From contig JADJLG010000001.1 of assembly GCA_016710235.1 (NCBI GenBank), positions 2,159,501 to 2,223,500 of the forward strand: a stretch of DNA of 64,000 nt. The letters run 5' to 3'. Source of the stretch: Saprospiraceae bacterium (GTDB lineage Bacteria; Bacteroidota; Bacteroidia; Chitinophagales; Saprospiraceae). The notes under the pieces were generated by a model that was given only the letters and a program-made list of their open reading frames with translations, did not search any database and had not been told where the DNA came from. The position numbers were made by a program, and so were the translations under genes. Position 1 is the first letter of the stretch. Every line of letters starts with the position of its first letter. Positions 54,085 to 63,920 of this stretch are shown one piece after another.

Positions 54085-54550
54085 GAGAGTTTGCATTCAA
54101 GATATTCTGAATCATAAACTTCTTGAAAGTTTACCTTTTCGAGTTTAAGACAACTATATTTCCAACCTTGCTCAGAATTTGTCAATTTTGGATTTGCATA
54201 AAGGAAACTGAACGCGAACCAAGTTGTGATACAATTTATCTCTTTTTAATGGTAAACTATAGAGTTTACAGAGTCAGTGAGTATTACCATTCGTCTACAT
54301 TAATGTTGTACCCTGAATCATTTTGGACTGATACATGAAATTAAAAACGACTACAACCGCTAAGTTTATCAATGTAGTTTTCACCAGGCTAATTAAGTAG
54401 TATTAAGCCACATACTGACTTTGTAGGATTCATGCTTCCGAAGTCGAAAGGACGATATATACATGGTTCCTCCTTTTCTGGGATTAAACACATGACAAAT
54501 TATTTATATATAAAATAAATTTAATCCTTATCAATTGGTAATTTAATAAT
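54085..54550. other. Gap upstream of the dcw cluster
   Basis: About 470 bp without a convincing gene. Two short plus-strand frames (starting 54123 and 54578) lack family features. No RNA gene was recognised. Confidence 0.45.
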
Positions 54551-54559
54551 TTATATATT

Positions 54560-54567
54560 TATCTTTG
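54560..54567 (+). promoter_or_regulatory. Upstream -7 promoter element before mraZ
   Basis: TATCTTTG matches TAnnTTTG. A TTG at 54535-54537 is 22 bp upstream. It would give a ~200-nt leader running through the MraZ boxes. Confidence 0.5.
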
Positions 54568-54698
54568 TATAATATATATGTCTTTCCTAAAGAGGAGATT
54601 ACATCTTAAGAATATACACTTTTTGTTTGCATTGTATTCACATTTCGCTTATACGCTGATTATCAACCACATTAATATTAAAAAAAAATATATTTTTT

Positions 54699-54723
54699 GT
54701 GGGCGAAAGTGGGAAAAAGTGGA
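54699..54723 (+). promoter_or_regulatory. MraZ operator: three GTGG(G/A) boxes at 10-bp spacing
   Basis: GTGGG at 54699, GTGGG at 54709 and GTGGA at 54719 are phased exactly 10 bp apart, 48 bp before the mraZ ATG. This is the canonical arrangement bound by the MraZ ring. It overlaps the -33 area of the TATCTTTG promoter at 54734, so bound MraZ would repress the dcw operon. Confidence 0.9.
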
Positions 54724-54733
54724 AATGGAAACA

Positions 54734-54741
54734 TATCTTTG
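54734..54741 (+). promoter_or_regulatory. Proximal -7 promoter element of the dcw operon
   Basis: TATCTTTG matches TAnnTTTG, and predicts a start near 54747 and a ~25-nt leader before mraZ. The third MraZ box lies 11-15 bp upstream of it. Confidence 0.6.
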
Positions 54742-54770
54742 TGTCAACAACCAACGAAGAGATCTTTCTG

Positions 54771-55223
54771 ATGTACGACCTGACTGGAGAGTTTGAAGTA
54801 AAGCTGGACGACAAAAGCCGCCTCAGACTTCCTGCGCAACTTATGAAGCAACTTGCGCCAAACGTATCAGGAAAATTGGTTCTCAATCGTGGTTTTGAAA
54901 AGTGTTTGCTCCTTTACCCGGCAGATGTCTGGGCAGAAAAGACGAAGGAAGTCAATCAACTGAATACATACAATGCAAAAAAACGTGCCTTCGTAAGGTA
55001 CTTCTATCGCGGCGCGACAACGGTTTTGCCGGATGCAAATGATCGCATATTGCTTTCTAAGTCTTTGATGGAACATGCGGGAATTGATCAAGAAGTAATC
55101 TTGCTGGCGTATAATAACCAAGTAGAGGTATGGTCCAAAGGGACTTATCTGGCGATGGTGGCGCAAGAACCCGAAAATTTTTCGGATCTCGCAGAAGAGA
55201 TATTTGGTGATGGGAATGGATGA
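54771..55223 (+). CDS. mraZ: Transcriptional regulator MraZ
   Basis: 150 residues from the ATG at 54771 ('MYDLTGEFEVKLDDKSRLRLP'). The longer GTG frame runs through the operator and is rejected. Two SpoVT/AbrB-like halves each have a DxxxR motif: 'DDKSRLRLP' and 'DANDRILLSK'. MraZ forms a ring that binds repeated GTGGG boxes and represses its own operon, the division and cell wall cluster. It overlaps rsmH by 14 bp. Confidence 0.95.
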   Translation: MYDLTGEFEVKLDDKSRLRLPAQLMKQLAPNVSGKLVLNRGFEKCLLLYPADVWAEKTKEVNQLNTYNAKKRAFVRYFYRGATTVLPDANDRILLSKSLMEHAGIDQEVILLAYNNQVEVWSKGTYLAMVAQEPENFSDLAEEIFGDGNG

Positions 55224-56118
55224 GAGTAATTCATATCATGACCCCGTATTGTTGATAGAGTCGGTCAAGGCCCTGATTCGAAAAAAAGATGGGCTTTATA
55301 TAGATGGGACTCTCGGGGGATCCGGTCACTCAAAGGCATTTCTGAGTGTGTTGGATGATGAAGGGAGGTTGATTGCTTTTGATCAGGATCGAGCTGTTGT
55401 CAGGAATTTGCCCCAAGACAATCGCTTTGTTTGGGTTCATTCCAACTTCAGGTATTTAAAGAAATACCTGCAATATTATAAGATTGAAAAGATAGATGGT
55501 GTGTTTGCAGACTTAGGAGTCTCATCGTATCATTTTGATCAGGAGGATAGGGGTTTTTCATTTCGATCCGGAAGTCCGTTGGACATGCGAATGAGTGAAG
55601 CAAATCCAATGACAGCTCATGATGTGTTGATGAGTTATTCGCAAGATCGTTTGCTCGCTGTTTTTCATGATTTTGGTGAGCTGACGAATGCCTCGCGAAT
55701 AGCTGCAAAGTTGGTGAGTGATCGGAAGAATAGATCTTTTGGAAGTTGCATTGAGTTTGCAACTTGGCTTGAGCAGTTCTCTTACGGAAAGCCACATCAA
55801 TTTTTGGCGAAGGCATTTCAAGCATTGCGAATGGAGGTGAATGAAGAGATTAAATGTCTTCAGGAATTTCTTGAGCAAGCTGGAGAAATGTTGGTTTCCG
55901 GTGGTGTGTTGGCTGTGATCAGTTATCATTCGCTGGAAGACCGCGTGGTAAAAAATTTTCTGCGCGGCACAGCAAATGATGAAGCTGAAAAATTTTATGG
56001 GAGAAGAAAAAAAATTTTTCTGGCTGAAAATAAAAAAGTTATACAGCCTTCTGAAAATGAACAATCGAAAAATCCCCGATCACGATCAGCGAAACTACGT
56101 ATAGGTATCAAAATATAG
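55210..56118 (+). CDS. rsmH: 16S rRNA (cytosine1402-N4)-methyltransferase
   Basis: 302 residues from the ATG at 55210; ATG at 55216 is equally possible. Motifs are 'YHDPVLLIESV' at the start, 'YIDGTLGGSGHSKAFL' (SAM loop), 'GVFADLGVSSYHFDQEDRGF' and 'VISYHSLEDRVVKNFL' near the end. It methylates N4 of C1402 in 16S rRNA at the P-site. It is the second gene of the dcw cluster. Confidence 0.96.
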   Translation: MGMDESNSYHDPVLLIESVKALIRKKDGLYIDGTLGGSGHSKAFLSVLDDEGRLIAFDQDRAVVRNLPQDNRFVWVHSNFRYLKKYLQYYKIEKIDGVFADLGVSSYHFDQEDRGFSFRSGSPLDMRMSEANPMTAHDVLMSYSQDRLLAVFHDFGELTNASRIAAKLVSDRKNRSFGSCIEFATWLEQFSYGKPHQFLAKAFQALRMEVNEEIKCLQEFLEQAGEMLVSGGVLAVISYHSLEDRVVKNFLRGTANDEAEKFYGRRKKIFLAENKKVIQPSENEQSKNPRSRSAKLRIGIKI

Positions 56119-56123
56119 AAAAC

Positions 56124-56447
56124 ATGGAATTTAACAAACCTCCAAAACTCGATCACAAAAAATACAGCACGGTAAGTTCGATGCTGTTGTTTAAAAATCT
56201 GCCTTTCTTGTTCGTGCTGTGTCTATTGGGATTATTTTATATCGCCAACGTGCATTATGCTGAAAAAAATATGAAAAAAAGTCAGGTTCTATTAGATGAG
56301 TTAAAAGAAATAAAGTGGGATTACTGGACATTGAAATCCGGAATTTTGTACAATAGTACAGAGTCGCAAATTTCAAAAAAAGTTTCCTCACAAGATATAT
56401 TGATCAGAAAGGAAGCTCCACTTAAATTGGTTCAAGTGGAAAACTAG
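56124..56447 (+). CDS. ftsL: FtsL-like division protein
   Basis: A 107-residue bitopic protein: a basic cytoplasmic head (~1-35), one helix ('LPFLFVLCLLGLFYIANV') and a ~50-residue periplasmic coiled-coil stretch ('MKKSQVLLDELKEIKWDYW'). Sequence is poorly conserved in this family, so the name rests on size, topology and position between rsmH and ftsI. In FtsQLB it activates septal peptidoglycan synthesis by FtsWI. Confidence 0.85.
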   Translation: MEFNKPPKLDHKKYSTVSSMLLFKNLPFLFVLCLLGLFYIANVHYAEKNMKKSQVLLDELKEIKWDYWTLKSGILYNSTESQISKKVSSQDILIRKEAPLKLVQVEN

Positions 56448-56450
56448 AAA

Positions 56451-58568
56451 ATGAGTAGAAAAAAGGAATTCTTATTACGCGTTTATGTGGTGTTTGGACT
56501 TTTTAGTCTGGTTGCACTTGTGATGATAGGAAAGGCCTTCTATATCAGCCAGGTCGAAGGAGATTACTGGCGTGCAAAAGCCAAAGAACAACTTTTTGTG
56601 CTGATGCCTTTTGAAGCTGAGCGAGGAAAAATTCTCGCTGATGATGGAAGTCCAATGGCGATTTCACTACCGTTCTTTGAATTGCGATTTGATACTCAAG
56701 CTCCTGGAATGAAAGACAAAAACAGAGATCTGTTTAAAGAGAGTATAGACTCTTTGTCTTTGGTTTTGTCACAGAGCTTAATTCCTGATAGATCACCATC
56801 AGAAATTAAAACCTGGTTGGTAAGAGAGCGTAAGGCAAAAAATCAATATGTTTTAATCGCTCGAAATGTAGATTACAATACATTAGAACTCGTTAAAAAA
56901 TTTCCATTATTCAGGTATGGTCAAAACAAAGGTGGTCTTAGGACAATAAGGCACAACCGTCGGGAGAAACCTTTTAAGATTTTGGCAAACCGGACTATAG
57001 GATTATTCAGAGACAGTCTGTCCATTGGATTAGAAAATTCATTTAACGAAATACTTAAAGGTGAAGAGGGAGAACGATTGATGAAAAAAATCGGAGATCA
57101 TCAATATCTTCCGGTAGATGAAGTTTCAGAAATTGAAGCCAAGAAAGGCAAAGATATTGTCACGACACTTAATATTGGAATTCAGGAAGTGGCGCAGGAA
57201 GCTCTTGCAGAGGCGATGCTCACTCACAACGCAGATAAGGCATGCGCTGTAGTGATGGACGTGAAAACAGGAGCGATTTGTGCGATTGCGAATTTGGGTA
57301 GAAGCGAAAGTGGGGAATTGGTGGAGAATTATAATTACGCGGTAGGATATTCTTCAGAACCTGGATCTACTCTCAAAACTGCTTCGACACTTGCTATGTT
57401 GGAGGAAGGCGCTGTGAATCTAAAAACGCCTGTATCTCTTGGCAACGGAATTACTTATTTTTATAATAAGGAAATGAAAGATTCGCATACGCCAAATATT
57501 TCTGCTGCGGATTTATATTATGCATTTATTGAATCATCCAATGTAGGGATTTCAAAGTTAGCATGGAGTTCGTTTGGCAATAGCCCTTCAAAGTTTGCAG
57601 CTTATTACGAAAAGTTTGGATTAACACAAAAAACAGGAATTGAGATTGGTGGCGAACCATTTCCGGTAATTAAAAATCCAATAAAAAATAAAAATACTTG
57701 GTATGGTACTACCATACCTTGGATGTCGGTGGGATATGAATTACAGTTAACACCGTTGCAAATATTGACATTTTACAATGCCATTGCAAACAATGGACGT
57801 ATGATGAAACCGTTTTTGGTGAAAACAATATTGGATAACGACGAAGAAGTGAAACGTTTTTCTCCGACGGTAATGAAAGATTCAATTTTTTCAGAGTCTG
57901 CACTTAATCAAATACATGAATTACTCAAAGGAGTCGTTCAGGAAGGTACTGCCACCTTATTGAAAAATGATTATTACAGCGTAGCTGGTAAAACAGGCAC
58001 TGCAGTAACAAATTATTTTGTTAAAGATGATCTCCATAAAGATTATCAGGCTTCTTTCTGTGGATATTTTCCTGCAGAGAATCCAAAATACAGTTGCATT
58101 GTGGTAGTGTACAATCCCACACAAGGTGGATATTATGGTGGACAAGCAGCTGCACCGGTTTTTAAGAAAATTGCTGACCATTGTATGCGTACGCATATGG
58201 AGCCGGTTACAGCAATTAATCAACAGCCTCGGCCATTGCTTGCCTCTGAGTTGTTGCCGGTTGGAAATTATGGACATCGATCTGATTTTAAGGAAATTTT
58301 TCAACATATCGGCGTTCCTTTCAAACAGGAGACCAAAGGTGAATGGATTCGTACAATTGCAGATCACAGCGGCGTATTTATTGTGCCTGTACAAAATATT
58401 AAAAATTTAATTCCGGATGTGAGGGGAATGGGACTACGCGACGCAATGTTTTTGCTCGATGATTATGGAATAAAGGCAATTCCTGTAGGTCGTGGAAAAA
58501 TTGTCAGGCAAAGTAAAGATCCGGGGAGTATCATAAGCAATGAAAATTTGATATTGTATTTAGAATAA
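56451..58568 (+). CDS. ftsI: Septal peptidoglycan transpeptidase FtsI (PBP3) with PASTA domain
   Basis: A 705-residue class B penicillin-binding protein. N-terminal helix at ~10-30, dimerisation region ~50-230, transpeptidase domain ~240-600. The catalytic motifs are complete: Ser306-x-x-Lys309 ('PGSTLK'), Ser362-x-Asn364 ('SSN') and Lys514-Thr-Gly ('AGKTGTA'). A PASTA domain (~640-705, 'IPDVRGMGLRDAMFLLDDYG') follows, as is common in Bacteroidota FtsI. It crosslinks septal peptidoglycan with FtsW, encoded at 62.7 kb. Confidence 0.95.
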   Translation: MSRKKEFLLRVYVVFGLFSLVALVMIGKAFYISQVEGDYWRAKAKEQLFVLMPFEAERGKILADDGSPMAISLPFFELRFDTQAPGMKDKNRDLFKESIDSLSLVLSQSLIPDRSPSEIKTWLVRERKAKNQYVLIARNVDYNTLELVKKFPLFRYGQNKGGLRTIRHNRREKPFKILANRTIGLFRDSLSIGLENSFNEILKGEEGERLMKKIGDHQYLPVDEVSEIEAKKGKDIVTTLNIGIQEVAQEALAEAMLTHNADKACAVVMDVKTGAICAIANLGRSESGELVENYNYAVGYSSEPGSTLKTASTLAMLEEGAVNLKTPVSLGNGITYFYNKEMKDSHTPNISAADLYYAFIESSNVGISKLAWSSFGNSPSKFAAYYEKFGLTQKTGIEIGGEPFPVIKNPIKNKNTWYGTTIPWMSVGYELQLTPLQILTFYNAIANNGRMMKPFLVKTILDNDEEVKRFSPTVMKDSIFSESALNQIHELLKGVVQEGTATLLKNDYYSVAGKTGTAVTNYFVKDDLHKDYQASFCGYFPAENPKYSCIVVVYNPTQGGYYGGQAAAPVFKKIADHCMRTHMEPVTAINQQPRPLLASELLPVGNYGHRSDFKEIFQHIGVPFKQETKGEWIRTIADHSGVFIVPVQNIKNLIPDVRGMGLRDAMFLLDDYGIKAIPVGRGKIVRQSKDPGSIISNENLILYLE

Positions 58569-58582
58569 ATAAAATAAGTTCT

Positions 58583-60046
58583 TTGAAAAGTTTGTCAAAT
58601 CTGATTTCTAACTGGAGTAATATCCGGATTGTAGGAGATACACAGAAAGAAGTCAGAGGAATTTGTCAGGATAGTAGAAAGATAAAATCCGGGGAAATTT
58701 TTGTGGCGAGAAAGGGTGATGTATTTGATGGACATCATTACATCAATGAAGTAATTCATCGCGGTGTAGAAGTGATATTGTGTGAATATCTTCCACATGA
58801 TTTGCATCCGAGTGTTTGCTACTTGATTTCAGATAAGATGGATAGCGATATTCTTCATTTATTAAAAGAATATTACAATAATCCATCAGAACATCTGATT
58901 CTCACAGGAGTCACCGGCACAAATGGAAAGACCACAACGGCCACGCTACTGTTTCACAATTTTAGGGCTCTGGGTTTTAAGTGCGGTTTAATTTCGACGA
59001 TAAGAATCATTATACATGATCATGAATTGGAATCAACTCATACTACTCCTGATTTAATTAGTTTATATGCTTTGCTCAATGATATGGTTGAGGCAGGATG
59101 TAGCCATGTATTCATGGAAGTGAGTTCACATGCTCTTGTACAAAATCGCATTGCAGGTTTAAAATTTGCATTGGCAATTTTTACAAATATTACTCAGGAT
59201 CATCTGGACTTCCATGGGACGATGACTGAGTATATTAAGGGGAAGAAAAAGTTCTTTGACCAATTAGAGAAATCTTCATTTGCATTGATCAATTCAGATG
59301 ATAGGAATTCATCTGTCATGGTACAGAACACAGTTGCAAAAGTGTATACATATGCAATCCATTCACCTGCAGATTTTCAATGCAAGATTTTGGAAAGCGA
59401 TCTGAATGGCATGGAGTTGAGGTATAAAAATATTTCTTTATACACCTCACTCATTGGCGAATTCAATGCATACAATTTAATGGCTGTTTTGGGTTCGAGT
59501 ATATTGTTGGGTGTAGAAGAGCAAGAAGCGATGCAGGCTATTTCTTCTCTCAAACCTGTGGAGGGTAGATTTGAATGGATAAAAGGTCATTCGAAAAAAC
59601 TAACTGCTGTAATAGATTATGCACATACCGATGATGCTGTTGAAAAAATACTGCAATCGATCAGATCTATTTGCATGCCACAACAAAGGATCATAACTGT
59701 GCTTGGTTGTGGTGGGAATCGGGATAAGGATAAAAGACCAAAAATGGCTCAAGCTGCAGTGTTGAACAGTGACCAAGTCATTCTTACTTCCGATAATCCT
59801 CGAAACGAGGAGCCGGGAGATATTATAGAAGAAATGGAAAATGGCCTAACTGCAGATCAAAAGAAAAAAACATTGTCAATTGTAGATAGACATCAAGCAA
59901 TTAAAACTGCTTGTATCATTGCAAATACCAATGACATCATATTAATCGCCGGAAAGGGGCATGAAAAATATCAGGAAATTAAAGGAAAGAAAATTCCATT
60001 TGACGACAAAAAAGAGATAGAAGAATTGTTCATTCAAGATATATAA
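58583..60046 (+). CDS. murE: UDP-MurNAc-tripeptide synthetase (meso-DAP adding)
   Basis: A 487-residue Mur ligase. ATP loop 'GVTGTNGKTTTATLL', 'TTPDLISLYALLNDMVEAG', 'EVSSHALVQNRIAGL', 'DYAHTDDAVEKIL', and 'SDNPRNEEPGDI', whose DNPR motif marks meso-diaminopimelate specificity. It joins meso-DAP to UDP-MurNAc-Ala-Glu. The start is a TTG at 58583, because no ATG lies near the conserved N-terminus; weak initiation may set its level. A long hairpin follows it. Confidence 0.95.
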   Translation: MKSLSNLISNWSNIRIVGDTQKEVRGICQDSRKIKSGEIFVARKGDVFDGHHYINEVIHRGVEVILCEYLPHDLHPSVCYLISDKMDSDILHLLKEYYNNPSEHLILTGVTGTNGKTTTATLLFHNFRALGFKCGLISTIRIIIHDHELESTHTTPDLISLYALLNDMVEAGCSHVFMEVSSHALVQNRIAGLKFALAIFTNITQDHLDFHGTMTEYIKGKKKFFDQLEKSSFALINSDDRNSSVMVQNTVAKVYTYAIHSPADFQCKILESDLNGMELRYKNISLYTSLIGEFNAYNLMAVLGSSILLGVEEQEAMQAISSLKPVEGRFEWIKGHSKKLTAVIDYAHTDDAVEKILQSIRSICMPQQRIITVLGCGGNRDKDKRPKMAQAAVLNSDQVILTSDNPRNEEPGDIIEEMENGLTADQKKKTLSIVDRHQAIKTACIIANTNDIILIAGKGHEKYQEIKGKKIPFDDKKEIEELFIQDI

Positions 60047-60087
60047 GATTATAGAGTAGGTTCTATTATCATTCTCAGGTTGGTTTT

Positions 60088-60150
60088 AACAGTTACAGCA
60101 GGTTTATTCAACCAAAGGGATTGAATCCCTGCTGTACTGTTAAATTTTTT
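60088..60150 (+). terminator. Long hairpin with T-run between murE and mraY
   Basis: Outer arms are 60088-60102 and 60128-60141 (AACAGT...ACAGCAGG against CCTGCTGTACTGTT, one bulged base). Inner arms are ATTCAA 60106-60111 and TTGAAT 60121-60126. Six T follow at 60145-60150. It looks like a partial terminator or attenuator within the dcw operon, 19 bp before mraY. Confidence 0.6.
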
Positions 60151-60168
60151 CATTGACGTACTTCAAAA

Positions 60169-61425
60169 ATGTTATATTATTTATTTCAATTTACCGAGAA
60201 AATATTTCACTTGCCAGGTGGTAGGCTATTTCAGTATATTACCTTCCGCGCTTTGCTGGCATTGATTATTTCATTGGTGATCTCCATGTTGTTTGGGGGT
60301 CGCGTGATTGGTCTATTGAAAAAACTTCAGATTGGTGAGACTGTACGTGATCTGGGTCTATCAGGTCAAAAAGAAAAAGAAGGCACCCCTACTATGGGTG
60401 GTGTCATTATCATTATGGCAATCGTGATACCAACCTTATTGTTGACGAGGTTGGATAATGTGTATATTTTATTGATGTTGTTTGCCACACTATGGATGGG
60501 CTTGATTGGATTCGCCGACGATTATATCAAAGTATTTTTAAAAGATAAAGCCGGATTAAAAGCCATTTTTAAAATTTCTGGGCAGTTTGTATTGGGATTG
60601 GTTATTGCTATAGTGATGTTGTATCATGATGATGTATTGGTACGCATGCCGAAATCAGAAGCATTGAGATATAATTATCCGATTGAACAAACCATTTCCA
60701 TTGCGGACCCGGGTAAAGAAAAATTGACAGAGTTTGTCTATGTTAAAACAGCATTGACAAACGTCCCTTTTTTGAAAGGTAATCGATTCGATTACACTTG
60801 GGTCATTAATTTCATGGGTGATAATTCAGGGACTTTCATTTGGATGATTTATATTCCATTGATGATATTTATTGTTACTGCAGTAAGCAATGCGGCTAAT
60901 CTTACTGATGGATTAGATGGATTGGCCACAGGCATCTCAGCAATTATTGCTGCGACGCTCGCTATTCTCGCATATGTTTCCGGTAATACGATAGTAGCTG
61001 ATTATTTGAATATATTTTATCTACCTTTCTCAGGAGAACTTGTGATATTTTCTGCTGCATTTTTAGGAGCATGTATTGGATTCTTATGGTACAATTCTTA
61101 TCCTGCGAAAGTATTTATGGGAGACACTGGAAGTTTGACACTTGGTGGGATAATTGCAACTCTTGCCATTTTGTTGCGGAAGGAATTATTGATCCCATTA
61201 CTATGTGGTGCATTCTTTGTTGAGACATTGTCTGTGGTCATACAAGTGGCTTATTTTAAATATACAAAAAGACGTACAGGTGAAGGCAAAAGGATATTTT
61301 TAATGTCGCCTATACATCATCATTTTCAAAAAAAAGGTGTACATGAAGCCCATATCGCCGTAAGATTTTGGATCGTCACCATATTTCTGGCTGCACTCAC
61401 AATCATCACCCTAAAAATCAGATAG
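60169..61425 (+). CDS. mraY: Phospho-MurNAc-pentapeptide translocase
   Basis: A 418-residue polytopic enzyme that moves phospho-MurNAc-pentapeptide from UDP to undecaprenyl phosphate, making lipid I. Motifs are 'EGTPTMGGVIIIMAI', 'GFADDYIKVFLKDKAGL', 'SNAANLTDGLDGLATG', 'FMGDTGSLTLGG' and 'SPIHHHFQKKGVHE'. An insert at ~160-210 lengthens it relative to the 360-residue E. coli form, as usual in Bacteroidota. It lies after the intra-operon hairpin and abuts murD. Confidence 0.96.
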   Translation: MLYYLFQFTEKIFHLPGGRLFQYITFRALLALIISLVISMLFGGRVIGLLKKLQIGETVRDLGLSGQKEKEGTPTMGGVIIIMAIVIPTLLLTRLDNVYILLMLFATLWMGLIGFADDYIKVFLKDKAGLKAIFKISGQFVLGLVIAIVMLYHDDVLVRMPKSEALRYNYPIEQTISIADPGKEKLTEFVYVKTALTNVPFLKGNRFDYTWVINFMGDNSGTFIWMIYIPLMIFIVTAVSNAANLTDGLDGLATGISAIIAATLAILAYVSGNTIVADYLNIFYLPFSGELVIFSAAFLGACIGFLWYNSYPAKVFMGDTGSLTLGGIIATLAILLRKELLIPLLCGAFFVETLSVVIQVAYFKYTKRRTGEGKRIFLMSPIHHHFQKKGVHEAHIAVRFWIVTIFLAALTIITLKIR

Positions 61426-62736
61426 ATGATAGTGATACTCGGTGGCGGTGAAAGTGGAATCGGAGCAGCTCTTCTGGCTAAGAAGAGAGGACTTCCGGTT
61501 TTTGTATCGGATAACGGAAAGATTCAGGACCATTTTGTCAATGAGTTGGTAGAAGCAGAAATTGATTTTGAACAAGAGGGGCATGATTTTATTTTTGACC
61601 TTACTCCTGAATTGGTAGTCAAAAGCCCAGGAATCTTAGATCAGGCAGAAGCAGTTAAATATTTTAAGGATCAGAGTATTGAAATCATTTCTGAAATAGA
61701 GTTTGCTTTTCGTTACGTCAATGGAATATTAATTGGTATCACGGGGAGCAATGGTAAAACCACGACCACGAATTTAATGTATCATTTACTCCATTCGGCT
61801 GGTAAAGATGTGGCCAAATGCGGAAATGTGGGTTATTCTTTTGCTAGAGCAGTGGCTGAACGTGATCACAGTTTTTACGTGATTGAGTTAAGTAGTTTTC
61901 AGTTAGATGGGATTGTTCATTTTAGACCAAATATTGGAATATTACTGAATATTACCCCAGACCACTTAGATAGATACGACAATGATTTTGAAATATATAT
62001 AAGGTCTAAATGGAGAATTTTTAGGAATCAGTTATCTGAAGATTATGCCATTGTAAATACAAAAGATAAAGTGCTTGCCGAAACCCTATCGTCACAGAAT
62101 TTGGCAGCAAATGAAATTCAAATCGATGCTAGTCTGAATGCGTTGCAAATATTGAAGGATCATCAGGAGTATTTGGTCAATTTAAGTGATTCTTCTTTAA
62201 GAGGGCAACATAATGCAGTTAATGCCGCATGTGCCATCAGAGCTGCTCAAATATTGGGCCTGGAATCCTCATCCATTCAGGAAGCGATCACATCATTTGT
62301 AAACGATCCACATCGGATGGAGTTGGTATTCGAACATGATGGTGTTCGTTGGATAAATGACAGCAAGGCCACAAATGTAGATTCAGTTTACTGGGCTTTA
62401 GATTCTTTATCCGGTAATATAATTTGGATTGCAGGGGGACTGGACAAAGGAAATGATTATACCGCAATACAGGATCTGGTGAGAACTAAAGTGAAGGCGA
62501 TGGTTGCGTTGGGCAAAAAGAACGAGACGATACTGACCGCTTTTCGTGATGTAGTAGCGAGAGTATATGATACACATGATATGGAGTCAGCTATAAAGAT
62601 TGTAAAAGAAATAGCAGAATTTCAAGACACTGTTTTATTATCACCTGCTTGTGCCAGCTTTGATTTATTTCAAAATTATGAACACAGGGGAAATAGTTTT
62701 AAAGATCAAATTAAAAAACAAATTCAAAGTTCATGA
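61426..62736 (+). CDS. murD: UDP-MurNAc-L-alanine:D-glutamate ligase
   Basis: A 436-residue Mur ligase, with N-terminal Rossmann start 'MIVILGGGESGIGAALLA', ATP loop 'GITGSNGKTTTTNLMYHLL', 'VIELSSFQLD', 'NITPDHLDRYDN' and 'NDSKATNVDSVYWAL'. It adds D-glutamate to UDP-MurNAc-Ala. Its ATG directly follows the mraY stop and its stop overlaps ftsW by 4 bp, so the three are translationally linked. Confidence 0.96.
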   Translation: MIVILGGGESGIGAALLAKKRGLPVFVSDNGKIQDHFVNELVEAEIDFEQEGHDFIFDLTPELVVKSPGILDQAEAVKYFKDQSIEIISEIEFAFRYVNGILIGITGSNGKTTTTNLMYHLLHSAGKDVAKCGNVGYSFARAVAERDHSFYVIELSSFQLDGIVHFRPNIGILLNITPDHLDRYDNDFEIYIRSKWRIFRNQLSEDYAIVNTKDKVLAETLSSQNLAANEIQIDASLNALQILKDHQEYLVNLSDSSLRGQHNAVNAACAIRAAQILGLESSSIQEAITSFVNDPHRMELVFEHDGVRWINDSKATNVDSVYWALDSLSGNIIWIAGGLDKGNDYTAIQDLVRTKVKAMVALGKKNETILTAFRDVVARVYDTHDMESAIKIVKEIAEFQDTVLLSPACASFDLFQNYEHRGNSFKDQIKKQIQSS

Positions 62737-63920
62737 CCAGTTTACCCGGAATTCAACAGCTTAAGGAGAGTTTTAAAGCAGATCGTGTTCTTTGGACGAT
62801 TATATTATTATTGAGTGCTTTTTCATTATTAGCAGTATTTAGTGCGTCAAATAGCATTACTAGATTTAAGACTGACACAACTCTGTATTTTATGATGAAG
62901 CACGTACCTTTTATTGTATTGGGTATAACCACAACCTGGGCAACCAGTAAAATACATTATAATGAATTCAATCGCTTGGCTCCTTATTTATTAATACTAG
63001 CCATTGTTTTATTGGTCATCACTTTATTTTTTGGAGTGAATATCAACCAGGCGAAAAGATGGTTGTATGTTCCTTTTACTGATATAACATTTCAAGTTTC
63101 TGACTATGCAAAAATTGCATTAGTAGCATATTTAGCACGATCGATCTCTGTCAAACAAGATTATATTAAAGATTTTAAATCTGCTTTTGTCCCTTTGTTA
63201 TTGCCTGTAATCATTGTATGCGGACTGATAGCGCCTTCCAACTTTAGTACAGCCGCATTACTTTTTGGTACCTGTTTTCTCATGTTGTATGTCGGAAGAG
63301 TTTCTATAACTTCTTTAGTTGGATTGGTCGGCCTTGGAATCGCATTATTTGGGGTCTTATATCTTGTGGATACATTAATTCCAGGAGCAGTGCGAATGGG
63401 AATCTGGATCAATCGTGTCGAGGAATATCTAAGCGCAGACGGAGGCGGATATCAAGTGCAACAAGCTAAAATAGCTATCGCTCAGGGTGGATTATTTGGT
63501 GTAGGACCTGGATTAAGTATGCTACGCAATTTTATACCTTACTCTTATGCTGATTTTATTTATGCGATTATATGTGAGGAAGGTGGTTTAATATTAGGTG
63601 GTATTGTAATTATTTTATTATACGTTGCTCTACTTTTTCAATGTACAAGGATTGTAACCATGATGCCAAAAACATTCGGAGCAATGTTGGCAATAGGAAT
63701 TGGTCTGAATATAGTTGTCCAGGCATTTGCAAATATTGCTGTATCCCTCGAATTGGTGCCTGTGACAGGTCAGACTCTTCCAATGGTGAGTATGGGTGGG
63801 TCATCGCTATTGTTTACATGCATTTCATTTGGTATGATACTCAGCGTGAGTAAGCATATTAACGAATTGAAACTCGAACCGGATTCAGAAGAAAGCATGG
63901 ATGAATCGAACGAGCAATGA
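62733..63920 (+). CDS. ftsW: Septal peptidoglycan polymerase FtsW
   Basis: A 395-residue SEDS protein with ~10 helices. Family marks are '[17 protein letters not shown]', '[20 protein letters not shown]' (conserved loop), '[17 protein letters not shown]', '[20 protein letters not shown]' and '[19 protein letters not shown]'. It polymerises lipid II glycan at the septum with FtsI. Adjacent positions of ftsL, ftsI and ftsW support the divisome role rather than RodA. It overlaps murG by 4 bp. Confidence 0.95.
   Translation: MTSLPGIQQLKESFKADRVLWTIILLLSAFSLLAVFSASNSITRFKTDTTLYFMMKHVPFIVLGITTTWATSKIHYNEFNRLAPYLLILAIVLLVITLFFGVNINQAKRWLYVPFTDITFQVSDYAKIALVAYLARSISVKQDYIKDFKSAFVPLLLPVIIVCGLIAPSNFSTAALLFGTCFLMLYVGRVSITSLVGLVGLGIALFGVLYLVDTLIPGAVRMGIWINRVEEYLSADGGGYQVQQAKIAIAQGGLFGVGPGLSMLRNFIPYSYADFIYAIICEEGGLILGGIVIILLYVALLFQCTRIVTMMPKTFGAMLAIGIGLNIVVQAFANIAVSLELVPVTGQTLPMVSMGGSSLLFTCISFGMILSVSKHINELKLEPDSEESMDESNEQ

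Noticed and set aside
54699..54770. Upstream GTG extension of mraZ giving 24 extra residues
   Set aside because: It runs through the MraZ operator and the -7 element; the family motif starts at the ATG at 54771.
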